From NCBI GenBank assembly GCA_947492235.1, contig CANLLZ010000002.1, positions 992,001 to 1,056,000 on the forward strand: a DNA stretch of 64,000 bases, written 5' to 3'. This stretch comes from an uncultured Altererythrobacter sp. (GTDB taxonomy: Bacteria > Pseudomonadota > Alphaproteobacteria > Sphingomonadales > Sphingomonadaceae). A program made the translations under genes and the position numbers. Below, one piece after another: positions 26,801 through 35,858 of the stretch (within the stretch, counting starts at the first letter, position 1; the number at the start of each line of letters is the position of its first letter). Below the pieces are notes generated by a model. It had not been told where the DNA came from, made no database searches, and worked only from the letters and a program-made list of their open reading frames with translations.

Positions 26801-27747
26801 TCACCCTCGAATGGCTCTACATCCTGACCGGATTTTTCTTCGCTGCGTGGTCGATCCTGAGCGCGCTTGACCGGACCAATGGCAAGCGGTGGGGCAACGC
26901 CGCCTTCTGGGGCCTGCTGGCGGTGAGCTTTTTCTTCGGGACGCATTTCCCGGACCTCGCCAATGGCGTGCTTGTGCTGGCTCTGGTCGGCATTGCCGGG
27001 TTTGGCGGACTGGGCCGGGGCGATCCGCCGACGACCGGCCTGGCCGAGCGTCAGGCCCTTTCGGAGAAGCTGGGAAACAAGCTTTTCCTGCCCGCCATCA
27101 TCATCCCGGTCACGGCCGTCGCGGGCACGCTCCTCTATAACTACACTCCGTTCGGGGAGACCGGCCTGTTCGAGGAACGGCGCGAGACGCTGATCCTGCT
27201 GGGTGTCGGTGTCATGGTGTCACTGGCGGTATGCTACGCGTGGCTCAGGCCGCCCTTGCTGGCCCCGATAGAGGAAGGGCGGCGGTTGATGGATTCCATC
27301 GGCTGGGCCGCGATCCTGCCGCAAATGCTCGCGGCGCTGGGCGGTGTATTCGCGCTGGCCGGCGTGGGCGATATTATCGGCGGGATTGCCGGGGCGACCA
27401 TTCCGGAAGGCAGCCTGTTCCTCTCCGTCGGCGTCTATTGCATCGGCATGGCGCTGTTCACGATCATTATGGGCAACGCCTTCGCGGCTTTCCCGGTGAT
27501 GGCCGCAGCGATTGGCATTCCGATCCTCGTCATCGGCTTTGGCGGTGATCCGGCGATCATCGGGGCTATCGGGATGCTGGCGGGCTTCTGCGGCACGCTG
27601 CTGACCCCGATGGCGGCGAATTTCAACATTGTGCCCGCCGCGCTGCTTGAGCTGAAGAGCCAGTATGGGGTCATCCGCATGCAGGTGTGGACCGCCATTC
27701 CCGTGTTTGTCTGCAATGTCCTGCTGATCTATTTTCTGGCGTTCTGA
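26797..27747 (+). CDS. DUF979 membrane protein, putative 5-oxoproline permease subunit
   Basis: A 316-residue protein with about nine hydrophobic segments (e.g. LEWLYILTGFFFAAWSIL, LFLPAIIIPVTAVAGTLL, LFLSVGVYCIGMALFTIIMG). A GNAFAAFPVMAAAIGIPILV patch followed by GTLLTPMAANFNIVPAALLE resembles the pore motifs of ion-coupled transporters of the DUF979 type. It is coupled to DUF969 by a four-base overlap, and its TGA shares one base with the DUF2891 ATG. I infer that the two proteins together import pyroglutamate. Confidence 0.88.
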   Translation: MITLEWLYILTGFFFAAWSILSALDRTNGKRWGNAAFWGLLAVSFFFGTHFPDLANGVLVLALVGIAGFGGLGRGDPPTTGLAERQALSEKLGNKLFLPAIIIPVTAVAGTLLYNYTPFGETGLFEERRETLILLGVGVMVSLAVCYAWLRPPLLAPIEEGRRLMDSIGWAAILPQMLAALGGVFALAGVGDIIGGIAGATIPEGSLFLSVGVYCIGMALFTIIMGNAFAAFPVMAAAIGIPILVIGFGGDPAIIGAIGMLAGFCGTLLTPMAANFNIVPAALLELKSQYGVIRMQVWTAIPVFVCNVLLIYFLAF

Positions 27748-28739
27748 TGACGACGCTGGACCAGACTCTTGCAGCCAGATACGCCCGCATAGCGCTCGGC
27801 CATGTGGGGCGCGAATATCCGCACAAGCTCGATCACGTGATGGAAGACGACGCCGATGTCCTGTCCCCGCGCACGCTGCATCCGTGTTTCTTCGGCAGTT
27901 ATGACTGGCATTCCTGCGTGCATGGCTGGTGGACGCTGCTTACGCTGAGGCGGCGCTTTCCGGAAATGGAAGAGGCGGCGCAGATCGCGGCTTTGGCCGA
28001 ACAGACCTTCACAGCGGACAATCTGGCCACCGAACTGGCTTATGCCCAGAGGCCTGCCTCGCGCGGGTTCGAGCGGCCTTATGGCTGGGGATGGCTGCTC
28101 TACCTGCATCACGAAGCCGCGCGTCACGGTGAGCCCTGGGCTGAGCGGATCGAGCCGCTTGCGCGCCACTTCGCTGCGGCCATGCGCGATTATCTCGCCA
28201 TTCTGACATATCCCATCACGGTGGGCACGCATTACAACACGGCCTTCGCGCTGGTGCTTGCGCGCGAATGGGCAGAGGCGCGCGATGCGGAATTGCTCGC
28301 CGCCATCGACAGCTGGAGCATGCAGGCCTTCGCTGACCGGACAGATTATCGCGGCTGGGAGCCGGGGGGCGACGAATTTCTATCGCCCGCGTTGATCGCG
28401 GCGCTTCTGCTGAGCCGCGTGATGAGGCCGGAGCGCTTCGCCGATTGGTTCGATGCGTTTCTGCCCCCTGACCGGATCGAGGAAATCTTCACGCCTGCGA
28501 CAGTGTCCGACCGCAGCGATGGCAAGGTCGCCCATCTCGATGGGCTCAATCTTAGCCGAGCGTGGTGCCTCCGCACCATTGCCGACGCGCTTGCCCCGCA
28601 CCACCGCGCGGACGGCCTGCGCGATCATGCAGACCGGCATCTGCAAGCGGCACTGCCCCATGTCGCGGGCGACTATATGGGGGAGCATTGGCTCGCATCC
28701 TTTGCCTTGCTCGCGCTGCTCCCGTCACGGCACCCCTAA
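27747..28739 (+). CDS. DUF2891 family protein
   Basis: A 330-residue cytosolic protein, all-helical in appearance. Family signatures: LHPCFFGSYDWHSCVHGWWTL, RPYGWGWLLYLHHEAARHG, YPITVGTHYNTAFALVLARE, and FLSPALIAALLLSRVM. DUF2891 is of unknown activity; the HxHxxW-like HSCVHGWW and the conserved Tyr/Trp resemble alpha/alpha barrel enzymes. Its place as the last gene of the oxoprolinase-DUF969-DUF979 operon (one-base overlap) points to a step in pyroglutamate or peptide use. Confidence 0.88.
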   Translation: MTTLDQTLAARYARIALGHVGREYPHKLDHVMEDDADVLSPRTLHPCFFGSYDWHSCVHGWWTLLTLRRRFPEMEEAAQIAALAEQTFTADNLATELAYAQRPASRGFERPYGWGWLLYLHHEAARHGEPWAERIEPLARHFAAAMRDYLAILTYPITVGTHYNTAFALVLAREWAEARDAELLAAIDSWSMQAFADRTDYRGWEPGGDEFLSPALIAALLLSRVMRPERFADWFDAFLPPDRIEEIFTPATVSDRSDGKVAHLDGLNLSRAWCLRTIADALAPHHRADGLRDHADRHLQAALPHVAGDYMGEHWLASFALLALLPSRHP

Positions 28740-28838
28740 ACCCCTGCGCATTTTGATAAGCCAGCGCCGCTGAGGGGCCTGCGCTGTATCTTTAGCGCCA
28801 GTCATCGCGTTATAGCGACGCAGCCCACCAAACCCTTG

Positions 28839-30047
28839 ATGACGGACAAGCCTTTCATGACCCAGCCCACTTCAGACCGCGCTCTCGCCATTGCCGAGAA
28901 GGTGGAAACCTTCGTCCGTGAAGTGGTCGCGCCCTATGAACAGGACCCGCGGCTGGGCGCGCACGGGCCGAGCGACGCGCTTGCGGACGAGCTGAAAGGG
29001 CTCGCCCGCGAGGCCGGACTGCTCACCCCGCACATTCTGGAGGATGGCGGCCATCTGGACCATGCCGAGGTCGCGCTCGTCCTGCGCAAGACGGGGCTTT
29101 CCCCGCTGGGTCCGGTGGCCTGCAACACAGCCGCGCCGGACGAGGGCAATATGTATCTGCTCGGCAAGGTGGGCAGCCCGGAGATGAAGGAGCGTTTTCT
29201 AAAACCGCTGGTGGAGGGGCGCGCGCGCTCTGCTTTCTTCATGACCGAACCGGCCAGCGAAGGCGGAGCCGGGTCGGACCCGTCGATGATGCAGACAACC
29301 TGCAAGATGGACGGCAATCACTGGGTGGTGAACGGACGCAAGGCATTCATCACCGGAGCAGAGGGCGCGAAGGTCGGGATCGTCATGGCGAAATCGGAGC
29401 AGGCCGGATCGGAAGGCGGCGCGTGCATGTTCCTCGTCGATCTGCCGAACCCGGCCATCCGCATTGACCGCGTGCTCGACACCATCGACAGCTCCATGCC
29501 CGGCGGCCACGCCGTAATTACCATCGACAATCTGCGCGTGCCCGCCGACCAGATGCTGGGCGATGCGGGCGAGGGGTTCAAATATGCGCAAATTCGTCTC
29601 GCCCCGGCGCGGCTGACGCATTGCATGCGCTGGCTTGGTTCGACGACCCGCGCGCATGAAATCGCTGCCGATTACGCCTGCCGACGCCACGCCTTTGGCA
29701 AGCCGCTGGTCGATCACGAGGGGGTCGGGTTTATGCTGGCGCAGAACCTGATCGACCTGAAATCGTGCGAGCTGATGATCGACTGGTGCGCAGGCGTGCT
29801 CGACAGCGGGGAACTGGGCACGGCCGAAAGCTCGATGGCCAAGACGCATGTGGCCGAAACCCTGTTCCAGATCGCCGACCGCTGCGTGCAGGTGATGGGC
29901 GGAACAGGGGTGACCGGCGATACGATCGTGGAGCAGGTCTTCCGCGAAATCCGCGCCTTCCGGATTTACGACGGCCCCACCGAGGTCCACAAATGGAGCC
30001 TCGCCAAGAAAATCAAACGCGATTGGCGCGCCGCGCAGGAAGGGTGA
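28839..30047 (+). CDS. Acyl-CoA dehydrogenase family protein
   Basis: About 402 residues, acyl-CoA dehydrogenase fold. It carries FFMTEPASEGGAGSDPSMMQ (FAD/substrate motif), WVVNGRKAFITGAEGAKVGI, ACRRHAFGKPLVDHEGVGFM, and QVMGGTGVTGDTIVEQVFRE, with the final FRIYDGPTEVHKWSLAKKI typical of family members acting on larger CoA esters. Two in-frame ATGs (28839 and 28857) are possible; neither has a strong ribosome site, and the first is used here. It stands alone between the oxoproline operon and tRNA-Leu. Confidence 0.9.
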   Translation: MTDKPFMTQPTSDRALAIAEKVETFVREVVAPYEQDPRLGAHGPSDALADELKGLAREAGLLTPHILEDGGHLDHAEVALVLRKTGLSPLGPVACNTAAPDEGNMYLLGKVGSPEMKERFLKPLVEGRARSAFFMTEPASEGGAGSDPSMMQTTCKMDGNHWVVNGRKAFITGAEGAKVGIVMAKSEQAGSEGGACMFLVDLPNPAIRIDRVLDTIDSSMPGGHAVITIDNLRVPADQMLGDAGEGFKYAQIRLAPARLTHCMRWLGSTTRAHEIAADYACRRHAFGKPLVDHEGVGFMLAQNLIDLKSCELMIDWCAGVLDSGELGTAESSMAKTHVAETLFQIADRCVQVMGGTGVTGDTIVEQVFREIRAFRIYDGPTEVHKWSLAKKIKRDWRAAQEG

Positions 30048-30084
30048 GGGGCGGGGGGCTAAGCGGCCCCTGAGCCAGACTGTT

Positions 30085-30171
30085 TGGTGCGGTCGAGAAG
30101 ACTCGAACTTCCACGGCCTTTCGGCCACAACGACCTCAACGTTGCGCGTCTACCAGTTCCGCCACGACCGC
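30085..30171 (-). tRNA. tRNA-Leu (GAG anticodon)
   Basis: The minus strand folds as a class II tRNA: acceptor GCGGTCG pairs with CGACCGC, an anticodon loop TTGAGGT with GAG, a long variable arm TGGCCGAAAGGCC, and a T-arm GAAGTTCGAGTCTTC. Discriminator A and CCA are encoded (30085-30087). Confidence 0.97.
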
Positions 30172-30370
30172 ACACTTAGTCAAACAGAGGCGCATGCGCC
30201 CTGGCTGGTAGGTGCGCGCCCTTAGCAACCGGTTTTCCCTATCGCAAGCGCCCATCGCCATCACGGTGCCCAGAAGGGGCCGTTAGGTCTTTGCGGCCCC
30301 ACTGTCCCGATGCGGGAACGCGTTAATGCGTTGCTTGCGAGAATGGTGAACGGCGCGGCAAGGATTGGCC

Positions 30371-30625
30371 ATGAACTTGGCACTCGCCCTCTTCCTGACA
30401 GCTTCCGCCAGCGGCGTTTCCGGTGCTGCGCCAGAGGGAGCAGGCAATGGAGCCAGCAGTGGCGCAGCGCGCGATGCGATGATTGCTGCCACCCGGGCTG
30501 AGGGCCGCGCTAGCGTGACGATTCTGCAGCCAGAGGTCATCGACTTTGATGCGATGAAAGCACGCGGCGAGCGGGCAAAGCTGCGCCGGGACGCCGCCGG
30601 GACTGTTTGGCTGGAGTTTAGCTGA
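30371..30625 (+). CDS. Small exported protein, unknown
   Basis: An 84-residue open frame with a signal peptide (NLALALFLTASASGVSGAA), a low-complexity Gly/Ser/Ala spacer, then a compact region: SVTILQPEVIDFDAMKARGE and LRRDAAGTVWLEFS. Codon use matches neighbours. The frame is also open six bases upstream (TTG), but the ATG is preferred. No family recognised. It is convergent with the DUF3426 gene and flanked upstream by 200 bases without a gene that contain a GGGGCC...GGCCCC hairpin (30276-30300). Confidence 0.6.
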   Translation: MNLALALFLTASASGVSGAAPEGAGNGASSGAARDAMIAATRAEGRASVTILQPEVIDFDAMKARGERAKLRRDAAGTVWLEFS

Positions 30626-30642
30626 CGCCGAACAACGCCGCT

Positions 30643-31545
30643 TTAGCTTGGCTTCCAGCCGATCTCGGCGAATTTCGCGGATTTGGGCACATCGGTGACG
30701 GCTTCGTTGATCGCCACGCTTTCGCCCGGTGCGAGGGTCTGCGCCGAGGGCACGACTTCCCAGCTGAACACAATCCGCTCCCGCGCATCACGCAGGACGA
30801 TCAACACAGCGGGAACCCGCTTCGTCTCGCGCCCGACATTGGTGATCGTGCCGCTGGCCCCGAAAAATTCGGTGCCATTGGGCAGCGTTCGCCGGTCCTG
30901 CCGGTCGGCGGGGAAATCCAGCACCAGATCGGGTTGCTCGACCGCGAAGGTGGGGCGGCTGACGGGCACCCAGTCCGGCAAGCCCCAGTAACTGACCGCC
31001 GCAATCGTCCCGAAAGCCGCGAGGAGGAACACGACACCGGCGGCGGTCCACAGCTTGAGCGGATTGCGGCGTGGGCGGAACGGCGGCTCGTAATCGAATT
31101 GCGATTTGTCCGGGTCGATGTCCGGCATGGGCGGCGGTTCGGGCCGCGTGTCGGAGACGGGCGGCGGGCCGTTAAAACCTGTCGGTTCGTCTTCGTCGTC
31201 AGAACTTGCCGCGTCCGGAGTGGGCACGGGACCGGTCCCGTCGTCTTCCTCAGGCTCGGCCATACGCACTGGTGGCGGCGGAACCTCGTCTTCTGTCTTC
31301 GCGCCGGGTTGCGGTTCTGATGCGCGCTCGGAAGGGGGCGTATCCGGCTCGGGTGGCGCTTCGGGCACCGGCTCGGATGCCGGGGGAACATGCGCCTGTT
31401 CGGATGCAATGACCGCTTCCGCCCCCGGCCCTTCCTGAAACCAGCTATGCTTGCACTTCGCGCAGCGGACCGTCCGGCCATCCACGCCAACGGCGCTGTC
31501 GGGCACGACATAGCGCGTAGCGCAGGCAGGGCAGGCGAGTATCAT
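30643..31545 (-). CDS. Zinc-ribbon (MJ0042) and DUF3426 protein
   Basis: A 300-residue protein. The N-terminus is the MJ0042 zinc ribbon ILACPACATRYVVPDSAVGV...TVRCAKCKHSW with two CxxC pairs. A Pro/Glu-rich linker (about 45-145) leads to a membrane helix (about 165-190, AAGVVFLLAAFGTIAAVSYW) and a C-terminal DUF3426 domain (ASGTITNVGRETKRVPAVLI, LAPGESVAINEAVTDVP). Thus a cytosolic zinc ribbon joined across the membrane to a periplasmic domain, function unknown. It lies divergent from ftsE, the usual alphaproteobacterial arrangement. Confidence 0.93.
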   Translation of the reverse strand: MILACPACATRYVVPDSAVGVDGRTVRCAKCKHSWFQEGPGAEAVIASEQAHVPPASEPVPEAPPEPDTPPSERASEPQPGAKTEDEVPPPPVRMAEPEEDDGTGPVPTPDAASSDDEDEPTGFNGPPPVSDTRPEPPPMPDIDPDKSQFDYEPPFRPRRNPLKLWTAAGVVFLLAAFGTIAAVSYWGLPDWVPVSRPTFAVEQPDLVLDFPADRQDRRTLPNGTEFFGASGTITNVGRETKRVPAVLIVLRDARERIVFSWEVVPSAQTLAPGESVAINEAVTDVPKSAKFAEIGWKPS

Positions 31546-31701
31546 GACGTCAACGCCTTACGAGTGTGGAGGAATCATTGGCAAGCGCAGGCATGGGGAT
31601 GCGGGGTAGAACCTGCCTTTTTTCCACATGGAAGGCCCGCTATAGGCATGCGCATATCATGACGTTCCGCAAAATCACGATCCGCCGGAAGGCAGGGCAC
31701 C

Positions 31702-32460
31702 ATGTCGACGGGTGACAGCGAAGTTGTCGGGTTCGACAATGTCGGGCTGCGCTATGGCTCGGGCAAAGAGGTGCTGAGCGATGTGTCGTTTACGCTTTAT
31801 CCGGGCAGTTTCTATTTTCTGACCGGCGCGAGCGGGGCGGGGAAGACCAGTCTGCTGAAGCTGCTTTATCTGTCGCAGCGCCCCTCGCGCGGGCAAATAC
31901 GCATGTTCGGGACCGATGTCATCACGCTGCCCCGTGCGCGGCTGCCCGGTTTCCGGCGGCGGTTGGGCGTTGTGTTTCAGGATTTCCGGTTGGTTCCGCA
32001 CCTCTCGGCCTATGACAATGTCGCGCTGCCACTGCGCGTGGCCGGTGTGCCGGAGGCTGATCTGGAGCGACCGGTGACCGATATGCTCGACTGGGTGGGT
32101 CTTTCGCATCGCTCCGATGCGCGGCCTGCGACGCTTTCGGGCGGGGAGCAGCAGCGGGTGGCGATTGCGCGCGCGGTCATCGGGCGGCCCGACATGCTGC
32201 TGGCGGACGAGCCGACAGGCAATGTCGACCCGGAGATGGCGGTAAAGCTTCTGCGCCTGTTCGAGGCGCTCAACCGGCTGGGCACGACCGTTGTGGTGGC
32301 GACCCACGATCTGCATTTGCTGCAGAAAGTGCCGGCCTCCATGATCATGCGGCTAGACAAAGGGCGACTGTCCGATCCCACTGGCGCGCTGCGCTATCCT
32401 CCGCGACCCGCGGGGGACCGGGCAAGCGATGACGGTCCGCCGGAGGACGTCTTCCGGTGA
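31702..32460 (+). CDS. ftsE: Cell-division ATP-binding protein FtsE
   Basis: A 252-residue ABC ATPase. Walker A GASGAGKTSLLKLLYLSQ, Q-loop FQDFRLVPHLSAYDNVALPL, signature LSGGEQQRVAIARAVI, Walker B MLLADEPTGNVD and the H-loop VVATHDLH are intact. With FtsX it forms the complex that activates peptidoglycan hydrolases at the septum. A GGCAGGGCA-type purine stretch precedes the ATG. The stop overlaps ftsX by four bases. Confidence 0.95.
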   Translation: MSTGDSEVVGFDNVGLRYGSGKEVLSDVSFTLYPGSFYFLTGASGAGKTSLLKLLYLSQRPSRGQIRMFGTDVITLPRARLPGFRRRLGVVFQDFRLVPHLSAYDNVALPLRVAGVPEADLERPVTDMLDWVGLSHRSDARPATLSGGEQQRVAIARAVIGRPDMLLADEPTGNVDPEMAVKLLRLFEALNRLGTTVVVATHDLHLLQKVPASMIMRLDKGRLSDPTGALRYPPRPAGDRASDDGPPEDVFR

Positions 32461-33389
32461 AGAAGCCGCCAACCCTGTCGCGCGCGATCGAGCGAGGGCT
32501 AGCGCCGTTTCGCGGTGCCCCGGCGCAGGAGCTGGTGCCGCAGGCGCGGCTCGCCGGGCCGATGCCCTGGGTGATCGCGATTATGGTCGCGCTGACCGTG
32601 GTGGCGACGGCGGCGGGCCTCGCGCTGACCAATCTGGCCGATGGCGCGCGGGCGGAACTGGCGGGCGGCGCGACCGTGCAGATTATCGAAGCCGAGCCGG
32701 GTGAGCGCGAGCGACAGGCTGCGGCGGCACAGGATGTGCTGGCGGAATTTCCCGAAGTGGCCGCCCTGCGCCGGGTGCCGCCTGACGAAGTGGCGGCTTT
32801 GCTGGAGCCATGGCTTGGCACCGGTTTCTCCGGCGAGGCGGTGCCGATCCCCGCGCTGATCGACTTGCGGTTTCGCGGCGAAGCGACGCCCGACAAATTG
32901 CGCCGTCTGCGCGCGTCGCTGGCAGAGGTGGCGCCCGATGCGCGGATCGATGCGCAGGCGAGCTGGCTGAGGCCGATATTCTCCGCCATCGCATCGCTGC
33001 AATGGCTCGCGCTGGCGCTGGTGGTGCTGCTCTCGCTGACCAGTGCTGCCGCCGTGTTCCTCGCGGCCCGCAGCGCGCTGGGCAACAATCGCGAGACGAT
33101 CGAAATTGTCCATCTGCTGGGAGGAACGGACCACCAGATTGCCCGCGTGTTCCAGCGCTCGGTCGGCTTCGATGCCACGCTGGGCGCGGGCGCTGGCCTG
33201 CTGCTGGGGATGATTGCGGTGCTGATCCTCGGCCAGCAATTCGCGCAGCTCGGCTCCGGCATGATGGCGGGCGGCGGGCTTGGCTGGATCGACTGGCTGG
33301 CGGTGGCGATGGTCCCGCTGGTGGCCGTGGCACTGGCCATGGTCACTGCGCGGCTAACGGTGCTTTTCGCGCTCAGGAAAATGCTGTGA
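32457..33389 (+). CDS. ftsX: Cell-division permease FtsX
   Basis: A 310-residue membrane protein starting at GTG 32457 within the ftsE stop. Four membrane segments: about 40-62 (WVIAIMVALTVVATAAGLAL), about 178-200 (LALVVLLSLTSAAAVFLAAR), about 243-265 (GAGLLLGMIAVLILG) and about 280-302. The large loop (about 65-170) is the periplasmic domain that talks to hydrolase activators. The NRETIEIVHLLGGTDHQIAR cytosolic loop is typical of FtsX. It continues into the YdcF gene with a four-base overlap. Confidence 0.92.
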   Translation: MKKPPTLSRAIERGLAPFRGAPAQELVPQARLAGPMPWVIAIMVALTVVATAAGLALTNLADGARAELAGGATVQIIEAEPGERERQAAAAQDVLAEFPEVAALRRVPPDEVAALLEPWLGTGFSGEAVPIPALIDLRFRGEATPDKLRRLRASLAEVAPDARIDAQASWLRPIFSAIASLQWLALALVVLLSLTSAAAVFLAARSALGNNRETIEIVHLLGGTDHQIARVFQRSVGFDATLGAGAGLLLGMIAVLILGQQFAQLGSGMMAGGGLGWIDWLAVAMVPLVAVALAMVTARLTVLFALRKML

Positions 33390-33922
33390 TCCGGCGACTT
33401 CTTGCGGTGATCGTGCTAGCCTGGATTCTGGGCTTCGTCTGGTTCGCCAGTGCCTTGCCGCAGCCGTTGGGTGATGCGCAGACCGATGCAATCATCGTGC
33501 CCACGGGCGGGGCGGGCCGGATCGAGCGCGGGGTCGAGGTGCTGGCAAACGAGCAGGCAGGCGACATGCTCGTCACCGGCGTGTCGACACAGGTGACACC
33601 GGGCGAGTTTGCCGCGGAATTCGATGTGCCGATGGACCTGATGGAATGCTGCATCACGCTGGGCTTCGATGCAGTCGATACGCGCGGCAATGCGCGGGAA
33701 ACCAGCCGCTGGGTGGAAGACAACAATTACAAACGCCTGCGACTGGTCACCACCGACTGGCATATGCGCCGGGCGGAGAGCGAGTTGCGGCGCACTCTGC
33801 CCGATAACATCGTGATTGTCCGCGATGCGGTCCATTCCGAGCCCTCGCTGGGCACGCTGTTTCTGGAATATCACAAGCTGCTGGCAAGCAGAGCCACGCA
33901 GTGGATGCCGGGTCTGGGCTGA
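33386..33922 (+). CDS. YdcF/DUF218 family protein
   Basis: A 178-residue protein from a GTG overlapping the ftsX stop. One N-terminal membrane anchor (LAVIVLAWILGFVWFASAL) is followed by the DUF218 (SanA-like) domain: DAIIVPTGGAGRIERGVEVL, AGDMLVTGVSTQVTPGEF, NARETSRWVEDNNYKRLRLV and TTDWHMRRAESELRRTLP. These proteins are linked to envelope integrity. Its stop shares the first base of the acyltransferase ATG, and the four-gene order ftsE-ftsX-YdcF-PlsC is an operon. Confidence 0.92.
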   Translation: MIRRLLAVIVLAWILGFVWFASALPQPLGDAQTDAIIVPTGGAGRIERGVEVLANEQAGDMLVTGVSTQVTPGEFAAEFDVPMDLMECCITLGFDAVDTRGNARETSRWVEDNNYKRLRLVTTDWHMRRAESELRRTLPDNIVIVRDAVHSEPSLGTLFLEYHKLLASRATQWMPGLG

Positions 33923-34623
33923 TGGCGGTGCTGCGCAGCCTGCTGTTCTATCCGATCTTCTATTTCGGGACGCTTCTGCTTGTCGCGCGGGCGGTTATTG
34001 CTATTCCCGCCGGGCGTGCCGCCCTGCGCCGTGTGGTCAGTACCTGGGCCCGCTTCCACCGGGATTGTTGTCAGGCGCTGCTGGGGATCGAAATTATTCA
34101 GGAGGGCGGCCCGCTGGAAGAGCCCGCGCTCTACGCCATCCGGCACGAAGCCTATTTCGAGGCTATCGACGCGCCTGCGCTGTTCGATCTACCCGCCGTA
34201 TTTGCCAAGCGAGAGCTGTTCAATCTGCCGGGGTGGGGGCGGGCGGCGATGGCTTATGGCCTGATCCCGGTGGCGCGGGACGGCGGTGCCAGTGCCTTGC
34301 GCACCCTGATCCGCGAGGCGAAGCGCAAATCGGCCGAGGGGCGCCCGCTGGTGATTTTCCCTGAGGGGACCCGCGTGCAGCACGGGCGCAGGCCCAAATT
34401 GCAATCGGGCTTTGCCGGTATTTACAAGATGGTCGGCCTGCAAGTGGTGCCGGTCGCGGTCAATTCCGGCCCGCTCTATCACCGTTTATGGAAGCGCAGC
34501 GGGCAAATCACCTATCGCTTTGGCGAACCGATTCCGCCCGGCCTGCCGCGCGGCGAGATCGAGGCCCGGGTCGAGGAAGCAATCAACGTGCTAAATGCTG
34601 CCGGCACTGCCGATGGAGCCTAG
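33922..34623 (+). CDS. 1-acylglycerol-3-phosphate acyltransferase family protein
   Basis: A 233-residue PlsC-type acyltransferase. An N-terminal membrane segment (LRSLLFYPIFYFGTLLLVAR) precedes the catalytic block: IRHEAYFEAID (an H-x4-E variant of the usual H-x4-D), FAKRELFNLPGWGRAAMAYG, and the FPEGTRVQHGRRPKLQSGFA glycerol-phosphate motif. Its probable role is making phosphatidic acid or acylating a related lipid. It ends the ftsE-led operon and converges on hisC with a four-base overlap of stops. Confidence 0.9.
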   Translation: MAVLRSLLFYPIFYFGTLLLVARAVIAIPAGRAALRRVVSTWARFHRDCCQALLGIEIIQEGGPLEEPALYAIRHEAYFEAIDAPALFDLPAVFAKRELFNLPGWGRAAMAYGLIPVARDGGASALRTLIREAKRKSAEGRPLVIFPEGTRVQHGRRPKLQSGFAGIYKMVGLQVVPVAVNSGPLYHRLWKRSGQITYRFGEPIPPGLPRGEIEARVEEAINVLNAAGTADGA

Positions 34624-35762
34624 GCGGCGGTGCCCTCAGCCATCTCTGCAATGGCTTCGGCGATAGCGCCCATATCCTCCGCCTTGCCGATGGTGATCCG
34701 CAGGCCATTGGCCAGCCCCTGCCCCGGCAAATGGCGCACAGCGTATCCGCGCTTAGCCAATCCATCGAGCGCTGTTGCTGCGTCCAGTTCCCCGTCAAAC
34801 AGCACCAGCACAAAATTCGCCTCGCTCGGCAAGGCGCGGATCCCGCGATTGCCGAGTGCCGCAAGGCTCTCGGCAAAGCGTGCGCGCTCGGCATTGTTGT
34901 GCACGCGGGACCGCTTAAGAAATTCGGCATCGTCCAGCGCAGCCAGCGCGGCCACCTGACCGCTGCCGGTGACATTGAACGGCCCGCGCAGCCGGTTGAG
35001 CGCGTCGATCAGGCCCGGTGCTCCGGTTGCCCAGCCAATCCGCTCGCCCGCAAGCCCGAAAATCTTGGAGAAGGTGCGCGTGACCAGAACATTCTCATGC
35101 CGCGCCGCCATCTCCAGCGCGTGCGCCGCCTCTTCACCGGGGAGATATTCCGCATAGGCCTGATCGAGGATCAGCAGGACATCACCCGGCAACCCAGCAA
35201 GCAGCCGCTCGACCTCGGCAGGCGGCAGGTAAGTGCCGGTGGGATTGTTGGGATTGTCGAGCAGGACGACCGTGGTGCGCTCTGTCACGGCTTCCAGCAG
35301 CGCATCGACGCTCGCGGCATAATCGTCAGCTGTGGCGAGCACGGCCCGTGCTCCAACCTTGTGGGCGAGCAGCGGATAGAGGGAAAAGGCGTAGCGTGAA
35401 AAGACAATCTCGTCAGGCGCGTTACCTTCCGGATCCGCACCGGAGCCCGCGAAGGCCTGCACCGCGCAATTGAGCAATTCCCCTGAACCCGTCCCGCACA
35501 CAATGCGCGCCGGATCGATCCCGTGGAGCGCACCCAGCTTGCCGCGTAAGGCAACCGAATCTGGGTCGGGGTAAAGCGCCGGGGTATGGGTGCCCTCAAG
35601 CGCCTCGATCGCAAGCGGGCTGCACCCCAGCGGGTTCTCGTTTGCAGACAGTTTTACCAGTTCGCGTCCGTCCGAACCAGTCGAGCGGCCGGGAACGTAG
35701 GCGTGGATTTGTGCAATCCAGGGTTTGAGTTTCGGTGTGTTGCCCATCGTGGGATGTGCCAT
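34620..35762 (-). CDS. hisC: Histidinol-phosphate aminotransferase
   Basis: About 380 residues, PLP-dependent class I/II aminotransferase. Landmarks: [37 protein letters not shown], the [16 protein letters not shown] substrate/PLP motif, [10 protein letters not shown], and the PLP lysine in [19 protein letters not shown]. It converts imidazole-acetol phosphate to histidinol phosphate; related enzymes act on aromatic amino acids, so the substrate is less certain than the fold. The ATG at 35762 is used; another lies 15 bases downstream. It is divergent from metX, and a dispersed repeat lies between them. Confidence 0.92.
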   Translation of the reverse strand: MAHPTMGNTPKLKPWIAQIHAYVPGRSTGSDGRELVKLSANENPLGCSPLAIEALEGTHTPALYPDPDSVALRGKLGALHGIDPARIVCGTGSGELLNCAVQAFAGSGADPEGNAPDEIVFSRYAFSLYPLLAHKVGARAVLATADDYAASVDALLEAVTERTTVVLLDNPNNPTGTYLPPAEVERLLAGLPGDVLLILDQAYAEYLPGEEAAHALEMAARHENVLVTRTFSKIFGLAGERIGWATGAPGLIDALNRLRGPFNVTGSGQVAALAALDDAEFLKRSRVHNNAERARFAESLAALGNRGIRALPSEANFVLVLFDGELDAATALDGLAKRGYAVRHLPGQGLANGLRITIGKAEDMGAIAEAIAEMAEGTAA

Positions 35763-35775
35763 GAAAGAAGAACGA

Positions 35776-35800
35776 CCCTTCGACAAGCTCAGGGTGAGCG
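35776..35800. repeat. Dispersed hairpin repeat, copy 1
   Basis: CCCTTCGACAAGCTCAGGGTGAGCG. The arms CCCT and AGGG can pair. The same core (TTCGACA-GCTCAGG) recurs in the opposite orientation at 39741-39770, with the arms changed together (CGTCCT/AGGACG). This copy lies between the divergent starts of hisC and metX. Confidence 0.75.
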
Positions 35801-35858
35801 GTTAGGGGAGCAATCTCTCCACCCGCTCACGCAGCGTCTTCCGAAACAACGCCCTTTC

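Noticed and set aside
30172-30370. Hairpins GGGGCC...GGCCCC and AACGC...GCGTT downstream of the tRNA-Leu promoter region
   Set aside because: Short stems with loops of 13 and 6 bases and no T-run; reported only as context of the small gene at 30371.
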